Shown piece by piece: positions 36,204 to 45,056 of a stretch of 64,000 bases of DNA. The notes below the pieces were generated by a model that was given only the letters and a program-made list of their open reading frames with translations, was not told where the DNA came from and did no database searches. The stretch's first letter is position 1, and each line of letters begins with the position of its first letter. Where the stretch lies: assembly GCF_010093205.1 (NCBI RefSeq), contig NZ_PDWN01000003.1, positions 300,505 to 364,504 of the forward strand. The letters run 5' to 3'. The translations under genes and the position numbers were made by a program. The stretch is from Pseudoxanthomonas daejeonensis (lineage in GTDB: Bacteria; Pseudomonadota; Gammaproteobacteria; Xanthomonadales; Xanthomonadaceae).

Positions 36204-39080
36204 GTGAAACACATTTTTGGCAATAAATTCGCACGCGGCGGCGTGGCGCGCTCCCTGCTGGCGGTCGCGATCGCGGCCACGCTGGCCTCCGGCCTGGCCG
36301 CCTGCGGCGGCGGCGGCGGGGGCAACCTGCGCCCGGGCAGCCCTTCGTCACCCCCGGTTTCACCGCCGCCGACTTCACCGCCCCCGACCTCGCCGCCGCC
36401 ACCGCCCCTGGTCCAGCCGCCGATCGACGCGCACCTGACCCTGACCCACGCCACCGCGGCCGAGCGGCAGGGCTATACCGGGGCGGATTACCGGATCGGC
36501 GTGATCGACACCGGCGTCAACCGCAACCACCCCAGCCTGGCCGGGCGGGTCGCGGCCAACCTCATCTACGTGAACCGCAACACCAACGACATGAACGTGG
36601 ACGACAAGGTCGGCCACGGCACGACCGTCTCCCTGCTTGCCGCGGGTGCTGCGTATGGGAGCTGGCCGGGCGGCATCGCGCCAGAGGCCTCGATCCTGTC
36701 GGCGCGCATCATCAACGACGAGCGTCCGACCGACGACGGTTCGGGCCAGGGCAACGAGGTCACCGGGGCGCTGGGCCTGAAGCCGATCCACCAGGACCTG
36801 GTGGCCCGTGGCATGCGGATCATGAACAACTCCTGGGGCGGCCTTTACTGGAAGCAGGCCACCGCGACCGCGCCGATCGCCGACGAGTACCGCTTCTTCA
36901 TCAAGGACAACGACGGCCTGGTGGTCTTCGCCACCGGTAACGAAAGCCGTCCGGACCCCACCAACATGTCGGCGCTGCCGAGCCAGCCCGGCCCCAATGG
37001 CACGATGCCCGCGGCCGACCTGGAGCAGGGCTGGCTGGCGGTGGCGGCGCTGGATACCTCCGATCCCAGCCGGCTGATGTACTACTCCAACGCCTGCGGC
37101 CTGGCGAAGAGCTACTGCCTGGTCGCGCCGGGGACCTCGATATTCCCGTCCCATACCGATACGGGCGCCACGCCCAACCTCAAGTACGGCAGCGGCACCT
37201 CGTATGCGGCTCCGCTGGTCTCGGGTGCCGCGGCGGTGGTCTGGCAGAAATTCCCATACTTCAACAACGACCTGGTCCGGCAGACACTGCTGGGCACGGC
37301 GACCGACCTTGGCACTGCCGGCCCGGACGCGGTGTTCGGCTATGGCCTGCTCAACGTGGCCAAGGCGCTGGACGGGCCGGGGCGGTTCGACTGGGGCGAT
37401 GTCACGGTCACGATTCCGGACTCGTCCACCGGCACCGCCTGGAAGAACGACATCAGCGGTGCCGGTGGGCTGATCGTTCGCGGCCCCGGCGCCCTGGCGC
37501 TGGAGGGTAAGAATACCTACACCGGTAATACCCGCGTTGAATCCGGCTTCCTCGGGGTACTGGGCTCCATCACCTCGTCGGTTTCGATCGGCGCCACCAC
37601 CAATGGTTCACCTGCGTCGTTCCAGATTTTCCCGGCCGCGCGTGTGAAGGGTAACGTCGAGAACCGGGGCACGTTCGCGAGTACCAACGTCGGCGGCCCA
37701 GGCACGATCGAGGGCAATTACGTGCAGTTTGCCGGCGCCACCTTCCTGACCCGGCTAGGTGCGCATCCACTGCAGATCACCGGTACCGCCGCACTCCAGG
37801 GGGGTAATGTCCGGGTGAACGGCGTGGTCGACGGATACGTCACCCAGTCTCGGCAGACGCTGCTCAGCGCGACCCAGGGCCTGAGCGGCGCGTTCGACGG
37901 CATCCAGGTGGGCGGCGGGCTTTTGCTGGACAGCACGTTCGGCTACGACGCGACCTCGGCTTGGCTGAACATCACCCGCGTCGAGGTGACCGCAGCGGCA
38001 TTGAGCCTGAGCAGCATTACCCCTGCTTCGCTCGGCGCGGCCAGTCGTGTCGAAAGCGCGTTCGATGCCATCGATTCCGGTATGGAAGGCGTGGCCGATG
38101 GATTCATCCGCACGGCGGGAGAGGTCCAGCAGGTGTCCAGCGAGGCGGCATTCGGTGCGAGCCTCCGTAGCCTCTCCGGCGAAGTGCACGCATCGGCCGC
38201 GGCCGCGACGTACGACACGCTCGACCTGGGGCGGCGTGCGCTGTCCTCGCGCTTCGATGATCTGTCGTCGGGCACCCGCCGCGCCGGTGGCTGGATGGAG
38301 GCGCTCGGTGGCACGGCGTCACTGGGCAGCGGCGTCGATGCACAGGTCGATGGCTGGCTGGCCGGCCATGACGTGGGCCTGGACGGGGCGATGGTGGCAG
38401 GCGTGGCCTTCGGCGAGTCGACGACCGACAGCCGCATCAACGGCCTGATCGATCGCAGCCGCGAGCGGCAGACGCAGGCGCAGGCCTACCTGGGCCGGCA
38501 GTGGAACCAGGCCTACCTAATGGGCCAGTTCGGCGCCGGCCAGTGGCAGCGGCAGATCGATCGCGAGCTGCTGCTGGGCGCCAGCCGCTACGGCGTGCAC
38601 AGCGACTACGACGGCGACTTCGCCGTGGCCGGAGTGGAAGCGGGCTACCGCTTCGACGGCGCAGCCGGCTCGCTGGTGCCATACCTGGGTACCGAGCACA
38701 CGCAGGTGCGCAGCGATGGCTTCCAGGAGCAGGGCGCGGCCGGGTTCGGCCTGCGCACCGGCGCCAGCACGTCTTCGCGCACGCAGGCCATCGCCGGCCT
38801 GCGTGCCAGCCGCGACTGGCAGCGGATCAGCCTGAGCGGCTATGCGGAGTGGCAGCAGACCCTGGCCAGCGATGGACTGGAGGTGTCGGCCAGCTTCGTC
38901 GGCGTGGACAGCTGGTCGCCGCTGGCGGCGTCCAATCCGGCGCTGTCGGGCGGCATGGTCGGGTTGTCGGCCAAGGCATGGTTGACCACGAACTCGACCG
39001 TGTCGTTCGGCTACGACCAGCGCTTCGGCCCGCGTGGAGACGCGAGCCTGGTGTCGCTGAAGTACGCGTTCGGGTTCTGA
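36204..39080 (+). CDS. Subtilisin-like (S8) autotransporter with lipoprotein signal
   Basis: A 958-residue secreted protease that delivers itself through the outer membrane. Order: signal peptide with lipobox ASGLAAC (Cys34) followed by a glycine run and a Pro-rich linker to about residue 75; subtilase domain with catalytic Asp102 (GVIDTGV), His138 (VGHGTTVS) and Ser333 (YGSGTSYAAP); a beta-helical passenger stretch with the autotransporter repeat TYTGNTRVESG around residues 430-600; and a C-terminal barrel of about 270 residues ending LVSLKYAFGF with terminal Phe. GTG 36204 was preferred because GAGG lies ten bases before it; TTG 36195 is too close to that site. A lipidated subtilase autotransporter recalls NalP of Neisseria. 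Confidence 0.92.
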   Translation: MKHIFGNKFARGGVARSLLAVAIAATLASGLAACGGGGGGNLRPGSPSSPPVSPPPTSPPPTSPPPPPLVQPPIDAHLTLTHATAAERQGYTGADYRIGVIDTGVNRNHPSLAGRVAANLIYVNRNTNDMNVDDKVGHGTTVSLLAAGAAYGSWPGGIAPEASILSARIINDERPTDDGSGQGNEVTGALGLKPIHQDLVARGMRIMNNSWGGLYWKQATATAPIADEYRFFIKDNDGLVVFATGNESRPDPTNMSALPSQPGPNGTMPAADLEQGWLAVAALDTSDPSRLMYYSNACGLAKSYCLVAPGTSIFPSHTDTGATPNLKYGSGTSYAAPLVSGAAAVVWQKFPYFNNDLVRQTLLGTATDLGTAGPDAVFGYGLLNVAKALDGPGRFDWGDVTVTIPDSSTGTAWKNDISGAGGLIVRGPGALALEGKNTYTGNTRVESGFLGVLGSITSSVSIGATTNGSPASFQIFPAARVKGNVENRGTFASTNVGGPGTIEGNYVQFAGATFLTRLGAHPLQITGTAALQGGNVRVNGVVDGYVTQSRQTLLSATQGLSGAFDGIQVGGGLLLDSTFGYDATSAWLNITRVEVTAAALSLSSITPASLGAASRVESAFDAIDSGMEGVADGFIRTAGEVQQVSSEAAFGASLRSLSGEVHASAAAATYDTLDLGRRALSSRFDDLSSGTRRAGGWMEALGGTASLGSGVDAQVDGWLAGHDVGLDGAMVAGVAFGESTTDSRINGLIDRSRERQTQAQAYLGRQWNQAYLMGQFGAGQWQRQIDRELLLGASRYGVHSDYDGDFAVAGVEAGYRFDGAAGSLVPYLGTEHTQVRSDGFQEQGAAGFGLRTGASTSSRTQAIAGLRASRDWQRISLSGYAEWQQTLASDGLEVSASFVGVDSWSPLAASNPALSGGMVGLSAKAWLTTNSTVSFGYDQRFGPRGDASLVSLKYAFGF

Positions 39081-39505
39081 TCCGCGAACCCGGTCGGTGC
39101 GATGCCCGCTCTTGCAGGAGCGGGCATGACCGCGACACCGAAGTCATCGACGCAAGCGGGTCGTAGTGATTCCCGGTGAGCGTTCGTGCCGTGTCCGTCG
39201 CTACATAGCGCCGAAGCCGTAGGCGGGATGCGAACAGCGGCCCTCGACACCGGGGATCCGGATCGCTTCATGATTCCGGCCGCGCTGGTGTCGCGGTCAT
39301 GCCCGCTCCTACAAGAGCGGGTGCAGCATCCGGGGGGGGCGCGGCGATGCCGCGTAGGCGGATCAGCCGCCTTTAGGCCCGCCGCAGCGCGCAGTGCGCT
39401 CGGCTGACCTGTGCGGCATGCCGCGCAAACAGGTCATCCTCGTTCCGGCCCGCCGCAGCGCGGCGGGCGCTCGGCTGATTCACGCGGCAGTGCCGCGTAC
39501 GCGAA
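39081..39505. repeat. Repeat-rich intergenic region after the autotransporter
   Basis: No gene seen. A perfect 10-bp hairpin ATGCCCGCTC/GAGCGGGCAT (39102-39127) stands 22 bases past the stop. It overlaps the left element of an inverted REP pair (39114-39141 forward, 39287-39313 reverse). Further right, a 32-base GC-rich block starting GGCCCGCCGCAGCGCG occurs twice (39376-39407 and 39447-39478), each followed by a different small palindrome. Confidence 0.75.
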
Positions 39506-40663
39506 TCAGCCTCGCCCTTCGAACAGTTCGCGGCCGATCAGCATGCGGCGGATCTCGTTGGTGCCGGCGCCGATCGCGTAGAGCTTGGCGTCGCGCAGGA
39601 TGCGGCCGGCGTCGAATTCGTTGATGTAGCCATTCCCGCCCAGCGACTGGATCGCCTCGAGCGCGACCTGCACCGCGGCCTCGGATGCATGCAGCAGGCA
39701 GCCGGCCGAGGCGGCGCGCGAGGCGTGGCCGGCGTCGAAATCGCGCGCGACCTGGTAGGCGAATGCACGACTGGACTGCAGGGCGGTATACATGTCGGCG
39801 ATCTTGCCCTGCATCAGGCCGAAGGTGCCGATCGCCGCGTCGAACTGCTTGCGCTCGCGCACGTAGGGCAGGGTGATGTCCATCGCCGCCTGCATCAGGC
39901 CGATCGGGCCGCCGGTGAGGACCAGGCGCTCGGTGTTCAGGCCGCTCATCAGCACGCGCACGCCCTGGTTCACTTCGCCGAGCACGTTTTCCTGCGGGAT
40001 CTCGCAGTCGGCGAACACCAGTTCGCAGGTGTTGGAGCCGCGCATGCCCAGCTTGTCCAGCTTCTGCGCGGTCGAGAAACCCTTCATGCCGCGCTCGACG
40101 ATGAAGGCGGTCATGCAGCGGCTGCCCGCGTCCTTGCCGGCGGTGCGCATGTAGACCACCAGCACGTCGGCCTCGGGGCCGTTGGTGATCCACATCTTGT
40201 TGCCGTTGGCGACCCACACGCCGTCACGCAGTTCCGCACGGCAGCTCATCGAGCCGACCACGTCCGAACCGGCCCCCGGTTCGCTCATCGCCAGCGCGCC
40301 CTTCCATTCGCCGCTGCACAGCTTCGGCAGGTACTTCGTGCGCTGCGCGTCGTTGCCGTTGAGGTACAGGTTGGACACGCACAGGTTGGAGTGCGCGCCG
40401 TAGCTCAGGCCGACCGAGCCGGAGGCGCGCGAGATTTCCTCCATCGCCACCAGGTGGGCCAGGTAACCCATCTCGCTGCCGCCGTACTCGCCGGGCACGG
40501 TCATGCCGAGCAGGCCCATCTCGCCGAGCTTGGGCCACAGGTCCTGCGGGAAGGCGTTCTCCTCGTCGATCGCCGCGGCGCGCGGCGCGATCTCGGCCTC
40601 GGCGAACCGGCGCACCGCCTCGCGCAGGGCGTCGATCTCCTCTCCCAGCTGGAACGTGCGCAT
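39506..40663 (-). CDS. liuA: Isovaleryl-CoA dehydrogenase
   Basis: A 385-residue FAD acyl-CoA dehydrogenase oxidising isovaleryl-CoA to 3-methylcrotonyl-CoA, the first committed step of the liu pathway. [14 protein letters not shown] and [13 protein letters not shown] are family blocks. The glutamate in [19 protein letters not shown] is the position of the catalytic base peculiar to isovaleryl-CoA dehydrogenases, which lack the usual C-terminal one (here [17 protein letters not shown]). It is 6 kb from liuB, with thiolase and autotransporter between. Electrons would go to ETF, not encoded here. Confidence 0.95.
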   Translation of the reverse strand: MRTFQLGEEIDALREAVRRFAEAEIAPRAAAIDEENAFPQDLWPKLGEMGLLGMTVPGEYGGSEMGYLAHLVAMEEISRASGSVGLSYGAHSNLCVSNLYLNGNDAQRTKYLPKLCSGEWKGALAMSEPGAGSDVVGSMSCRAELRDGVWVANGNKMWITNGPEADVLVVYMRTAGKDAGSRCMTAFIVERGMKGFSTAQKLDKLGMRGSNTCELVFADCEIPQENVLGEVNQGVRVLMSGLNTERLVLTGGPIGLMQAAMDITLPYVRERKQFDAAIGTFGLMQGKIADMYTALQSSRAFAYQVARDFDAGHASRAASAGCLLHASEAAVQVALEAIQSLGGNGYINEFDAGRILRDAKLYAIGAGTNEIRRMLIGRELFEGRG

Positions 40664-40783
40664 CGGATCCCCTGATGGTTACAAGTGCACCCATTGTAGG
40701 CGCGCACCGCCGCGGCCACACGTGCGACCGCACAAAACCGGGTTCGCGCATGCTCATTTCCCGGAGCAGGCATCAGCGCTCTC

Positions 40784-41545
40784 GCAGGAGCGGGCACGAC
40801 CGCGACAGCGATGCCGTGGGAAGCACGAGGGCGTCGCCCTGTCAGGTTCGCCGGTGTCGCGGGCTGAACCCCGCTCCTACAAAGGCGTGGCGTCATGCCT
40901 TGTTGCAGGAGCGGGCATGACCGCGACACCGACGCCGTGGGAAGCACGAGGTGCCGCTCTGTCAGGTTCGCCGGTGTCGCGGGCTGAACCCCGCTCCTAC
41001 AAAGGCGTTGCGTCATGCCTTGTTGCAGGAGCGGGCATGACCGCGACACCGATGCCGTGGGAAGCACGAGGGCGTCGCCCTGTCAGGTTCGCCGGTGTCG
41101 CGGGCTGAACCCCGCTCCTACAAAGGCGTGGCGTCATGCCTTGTTGCAGGAGCGGGCATGACCGCGACACCGATGCCGTGGGAAGCACGAGGGCGTCGCC
41201 CTGTCAGGTTCGCCGGTGTCGCGGGCTGAACCCCGCTCCTACAAAGGCGTGGCGTCATGCCTTGTTGCAGGAGCGGGCATGACCGCGACACCGACGCCGT
41301 GGGAAGCACGAGGGCGCCGCCCTGTCAGGTTCGCCGGTGTCGCGGGCTGAACCCCGCTCCTACAAAGGCGTTGCGTCATGGCGTGTTGTAGGAGCAGGCA
41401 TGACCGCGACACCGGAAGCACGAGGGCGTCGCCCTGTCAGGTTCGCCGGTGTCGCGGGCTGAACCCCGCTCTTACAAGGGCGTTGCGTCATGGCGTGTTG
41501 CAGGAGCGGGCATGACCGCGACACCGATGCCATGGGAACGACGAC
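40784..41545. repeat. Tandem array of 121-bp REP-pair units (six units plus a seventh head)
   Basis: The head GCAGGAGCGGGCATGACCGC (or a close variant) recurs at 40784, 40905, 41025, 41146, 41267, 41388 and 41500, giving unit lengths 121, 120, 121, 121, 121 and 112. Each unit also has the inverted partner GGTGTCGCGGGCTGAACCCC followed by GCTCCTAC, so it is a head-to-head pair of palindromes. Inner units are nearly identical. A lone reverse element follows at 41601-41629. Apparent peptides of about 60 residues repeated on the minus strand are by-products, not genes. Confidence 0.92.
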
Positions 41546-41645
41546 GGCGTCACCCGCGCCCAAGCCCAGGAAATCTCAACGCATCGCCGGTGTTGCCGCC
41601 TCGGTGTCGCGGTCGTGCCCGCTCCTACGGAAGCAGGTCCCGCCC

Positions 41646-42746
41646 TCAGCGCTCGCCGCGCAGATGTCCCATGCGCGGGCGGGTGCGGCCCATCGGCAGC
41701 TTGAGCTTGCCGATCGCGTTCAGGCGCGCCTCGGCGATGCGGTCGGCCGCGTACTGCGGGCTGATGCCTTCGCGCTCGGACAGGTCGAAGATCCTGCCGA
41801 CGTTGTGGTAGATGCTGCGGATCAGCCGCATCGCGCGCTCGCGGTTGTAGCCGTCGATCTCCAGCGACACGTTCATCACGCCACCGGCATTGACCGCGTA
41901 ATCGGGCGCATACAGGATCCCGCGCCGGTACAGCTCGTCGCCGATCGCGTGGCTGGCCAGCTGGTTGTTGGCCGAGCCGCACACGATCTTGGCCTTCAGG
42001 CGCTCCAGCGTCTGCGCATCGATGCTGCCTTCCATCGCGCACGGCGCGAACACGTCGGCGGCGACGTCGTAGATCTCGCTGCTCGACACCGCCTCGGCGC
42101 CGTACTCGCTCACCGCCCGATCGACCAGCTTCGGGTCCAGGTCGGCGACGAACAGCTTGGCGCCGCGCTCCTTGAGCAGCTTCACCAGCTCCATCCCGAT
42201 GTGGCCCAGCCCCTGGATGGCGATGCTGGTCTTGCCCACTTCCTCGTGGCCGAACTTGCGCTGCAGCGAGGCCATCAGGCCCTGCAGCGTGCCGTAGGCG
42301 GTGAACGGCGCCGGGTCGCCGGAGCCGCCATGCACCTGGTGCACGCCGGTGACGAACTCGGTCTCCAGGTAGATCTGTTCCATGTCGTTGACGTCGGTGC
42401 CGACGTCCTCGGCGGTGATGTAGCGTCCGCCCAGCGCCTCGACCTGGCGGCCGAAGGCGCGGAACAGCACCTCGGTCTTGTCGGTCTTCGGGTCGCCCAG
42501 GATCACCGCCTTGCCGCCGCCGATGTTCAGCCCGGCCAGTGCGTTCTTGTAGGTCATCGTCCGGCTCAGCCGCAGCACGTCGCGCACCGCGTCGGCCTCG
42601 TTGGCGTAATGGCGCATGCGCACGCCGCCGACCGCCGGGCCGAGCACCGTGTTGTGCACTCCGATGATGGCCTTCAGGCCCGCCTCGGGGTTGTTGCAGA
42701 AGATGACCTGCTCGTGGCCGGAGGTGGCGAGGGTTTCGAAAAGCAT
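41646..42746 (-). CDS. Leucine dehydrogenase (Glu/Leu/Phe/Val dehydrogenase family)
   Basis: A 366-residue NAD-dependent amino acid dehydrogenase deaminating branched-chain amino acids to 2-oxoacids. It has the short-form N-terminus with NNPEAGLKAIIGVHNTVLGP, the catalytic lysine region MTYKNALAGLNIGGGKAVI, and a Rossmann motif AIQGLGHIGMELVKLL. Lengths and motifs fit leucine rather than glutamate dehydrogenase; Phe or Val dehydrogenase is not excluded. It feeds the liu enzymes and IcmF encoded in this window. ATG 42746 follows no obvious strong ribosome site. Confidence 0.9.
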   Translation of the reverse strand: MLFETLATSGHEQVIFCNNPEAGLKAIIGVHNTVLGPAVGGVRMRHYANEADAVRDVLRLSRTMTYKNALAGLNIGGGKAVILGDPKTDKTEVLFRAFGRQVEALGGRYITAEDVGTDVNDMEQIYLETEFVTGVHQVHGGSGDPAPFTAYGTLQGLMASLQRKFGHEEVGKTSIAIQGLGHIGMELVKLLKERGAKLFVADLDPKLVDRAVSEYGAEAVSSSEIYDVAADVFAPCAMEGSIDAQTLERLKAKIVCGSANNQLASHAIGDELYRRGILYAPDYAVNAGGVMNVSLEIDGYNRERAMRLIRSIYHNVGRIFDLSEREGISPQYAADRIAEARLNAIGKLKLPMGRTRPRMGHLRGER

Positions 42747-42942
42747 CGTGGGCTCCGGGTCGTGTCGCGCGTGGACGGGCAGGGCGCGACAGGGGCCGTG
42801 TGTGGCTGGAGGTGGCGGGTCTGCGCCCGGGAAACACCGGGTCCAGAAAACAAAAATGCGACGGAACCGGGGGTAGGGCGGGTCGTCGCAGGCGCATTCT
42901 AACCCCAGCCTTGTGACCCCGTTCGCACCGGGCTTGAAAGAT

Positions 42943-42954
42943 ACGAACGGTCGT
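42943..42954. promoter_or_regulatory. Candidate TetR operator
   Basis: ACGAACGGTCGT is a near-perfect palindrome (one mismatched pair) 16 bases before the TetR gene start. It lies just behind TTGAAA (42934-42939), a plausible -35, so binding would block the promoter. Autoregulation is the simplest reading. Confidence 0.5.
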
Positions 42955-42969
42955 GCTATTCAAGCCGCC

Positions 42970-43614
42970 ATGACCCCGTCCGCCGCCACCGCCGCCGCCA
43001 CCCCCAAGGGCGCCAGCACCCGCGGGATGCTCCTGGAGCGGGCCTGCGGCATGGCTGCCCGGATCGGGCTGGAAGGGATCAGCATCGGCGAGCTGGCCAG
43101 TGCGGCCGGCATGTCCAAGAGCGGGGTCTTCGCCCATTTCGGTTCGCGCGAGGACCTGGTCCGGCAGACCCTGGACTGGGCGGCCGGGCAGTTCATCGAA
43201 GAGGTGATGACGCCCGCGCTGCGCCTGCCGCGTGGCATGCCGCGCCTGCAGGCGATCAGCAATGCCTGGCTGGCCTGGATCACCGCACACCCCGATGGCT
43301 GCGTGTTCCTCGGCGCGGCCATGGAATACGACGGCCGCCCCGGCCCGATGCGCGACCACGTCGCCACCCTGCTCGAGTCCTGGCGCGCCGCGCTCGAGCG
43401 CGCCGTGGCCCTGGCGGTCGAGCAGGGCCACCTGCGCGCCGGCACCGACCCGGCACTGGTCGCGTTCCAGTTCCAGGCCCTGATGCAGGGCTACCACCAC
43501 GCCCGCATGCACCACCCGCAGTCCGCCCGCGGGCTGACCGAACGCGCGGTTGCCGACCTGTTCGCGCGCTACGCCGCCGACGCCCCTGCGCCCGCGGCTT
43601 CCCCCACCGCCTGA
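42970..43614 (+). CDS. TetR family transcriptional regulator
   Basis: A 214-residue repressor with an N-terminal helix-turn-helix: GMLLERACGMAARIGLEGISIGELASAAGMSKSGVFAHFGSREDL is visible in blocks such as ISIGELASAAGMSKSGVFAHF. The C-terminal half is the ligand-binding domain and contains DGCVFLGAAMEYDGRPGPMR, seen in TetR proteins beside hydrolases. ATG 42970 starts directly behind the palindrome; an extension to 42913 would cover the operator. The alpha/beta hydrolase gene follows after 20 bases and is its likely target. Confidence 0.9.
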   Translation: MTPSAATAAATPKGASTRGMLLERACGMAARIGLEGISIGELASAAGMSKSGVFAHFGSREDLVRQTLDWAAGQFIEEVMTPALRLPRGMPRLQAISNAWLAWITAHPDGCVFLGAAMEYDGRPGPMRDHVATLLESWRAALERAVALAVEQGHLRAGTDPALVAFQFQALMQGYHHARMHHPQSARGLTERAVADLFARYAADAPAPAASPTA

Positions 43615-43634
43615 GTCCCCGAAGGAGCACCGCC

Positions 43635-44573
43635 ATGGCTGCCGTCGCGCCCGTCACTTCCCCGCAAAAAAGCACGATCGTTCGGACTTCTTCGGTGCCG
43701 CGCCTGCTGCGGATGGCCTTCGCTGTCGGTGGCTGGCTGATGCCCGACGCCACCGTGCGCCGCGCTTCGCGCCTGTTCGGCACGCCGATGGCGTCCTCGC
43801 GCAGCCGGGCGCTGGCGGCCGAAGCCGGCGACGCACGCGTCGGCCAGGTCATGAGCGAAGGCCACGCCGTCGCCACCTACACCTGGGGCGATCCGGCGAC
43901 GGAGCCCTACGTGCTGTTCTCGCACGGTTGGTCCAGCTTCGGCCTGCGCTGCCGGCCGTGGATCGCGCCGCTGCGCGCGGCCGGCTACGCGGTCGTCGCG
44001 TTCGACCATCCCGCCCACGGCCGCAACGAGGGCGGGCGCGCGATCCTGCCGTCGTTCGCCGCCGCACTTACCGCGGTTGCACGCCGGCATGGCGCGCCGG
44101 CCGCGCTGGTTGCCCATTCGATGGGCGGCGCGGCGGCGATGCTCGCGCTCAGCGCCGGCCTGCGCACCGGCCACGTGGTGCTGCTCGCCCCGGCCGCCGA
44201 CCTGCGCGCGGCCGGTGGCCGTTTCGGCCGGATGATCGGCCTGGCACCGCCGCTGGTGGCGCGCATGTTCGAAGGTTTCGAGCGCCAGATCGGCCTGCCG
44301 GTCGACAGCTTCGCCGCCCAGCACCACGCCCCGCGCATGGCCGCGCCGGCGCTGGTCGTGCACGACCTGGAAGACGACGACGTGCCGTGGGACGAAGGCG
44401 AGCGCTACGCCCGCCTGTGGCCTGACGCGCGCCTGCTCACCACCACCGGCCTGGGCCACCACCGCATCGCCGGCGATGCCACGGTGATCGACGCCACCCT
44501 GCGCTTCCTGCACGGCGAGGTCGTGGGGGAACGCGTGGTGTCCTCGCCGAACCTGCCGTTCGGGTTTGCGTGA
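43635..44573 (+). CDS. Alpha/beta hydrolase
   Basis: A 312-residue hydrolase. The nucleophile elbow is VAHSMGGAAAML, with Ser as nucleophile. LFSHGWSSFGLRCRPWIAPL contains the oxyanion strand HGW, FDHPAHGRNEG follows, DLEDDDVPWDEGERYARLW holds the acidic residue, and TTGLGHHRI the catalytic His. It is cytoplasmic; the N-terminal hydrophobic patch (LLRMAFAVGGWLM) is not a clear signal. GAAGGAG precedes the ATG by nine bases. Cotranscribed with the TetR gene. Substrate unknown. Confidence 0.9.
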   Translation: MAAVAPVTSPQKSTIVRTSSVPRLLRMAFAVGGWLMPDATVRRASRLFGTPMASSRSRALAAEAGDARVGQVMSEGHAVATYTWGDPATEPYVLFSHGWSSFGLRCRPWIAPLRAAGYAVVAFDHPAHGRNEGGRAILPSFAAALTAVARRHGAPAALVAHSMGGAAAMLALSAGLRTGHVVLLAPAADLRAAGGRFGRMIGLAPPLVARMFEGFERQIGLPVDSFAAQHHAPRMAAPALVVHDLEDDDVPWDEGERYARLWPDARLLTTTGLGHHRIAGDATVIDATLRFLHGEVVGERVVSSPNLPFGFA

Positions 44574-45056
44574 GGACGTGACGTGCGCAGGTTAGGTAGG
44601 TGGCATCAGGCCCGGGCACGAACGGTCGCGCCGTTTCGACGGCCTGTGTGCCGCACCGCCGGCAAGCCCGCCCCCTCGACAGGGCGGTTCTCCCCAGGGC
44701 GCCCGATGGCCGGTCGGGGCGGGCTTGCCGGCGGTGTGGCGCATCGAACGGCCGCGGCGGCAACGCAGACGCGGCCGTTGTAGGAGCGGGCACGACCGCG
44801 ACACCGAGGCGGTCGGAACCACGATGCCGCCGCCCGTGCCGAATCCCCGGTCGGAATCACGAGGCATCCGCGCACCGTAGCCATCGATCGGAATCACGGG
44901 GCCGTCACCCCGGCCAGGGGCGTCGGTGTCGCGGTCATGCCCGCTCCTACAGGGCGGCGCCATCCCCACCGGCCAAAGTCACGCTGCAGCGCACCCATAC
45001 GTTTCGCCTGCAAGCACTAGAATCTGGCCCAAGTCCTTGATTCAAGCAGCGCACGC
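44574..45056. repeat. Intergenic region with a 21-bp inverted repeat and a REP pair
   Basis: CACCGCCGGCAAGCCCGCCCC with its left arm at 44654-44674 is repeated in perfect inverted form at 44716-44736 (41-base loop). Right of it an inverted REP pair spans 44779-44951 (outer ends TGTAGGAGCGGG and CCCGCTCCTACA). The rest, up to the icmF start, shows no gene and no clear ribosome site. Confidence 0.8.

Noticed and set aside
40784..41545. CRISPR array
   Set aside because: Repeats are 121 bp, contiguous and self-palindromic, with no unique spacers and no cas genes.
40997..41563. Series of about 60-residue proteins repeated every 121 bases
   Set aside because: They arise from the REP tandem array, lack ribosome sites and repeat because the DNA does.
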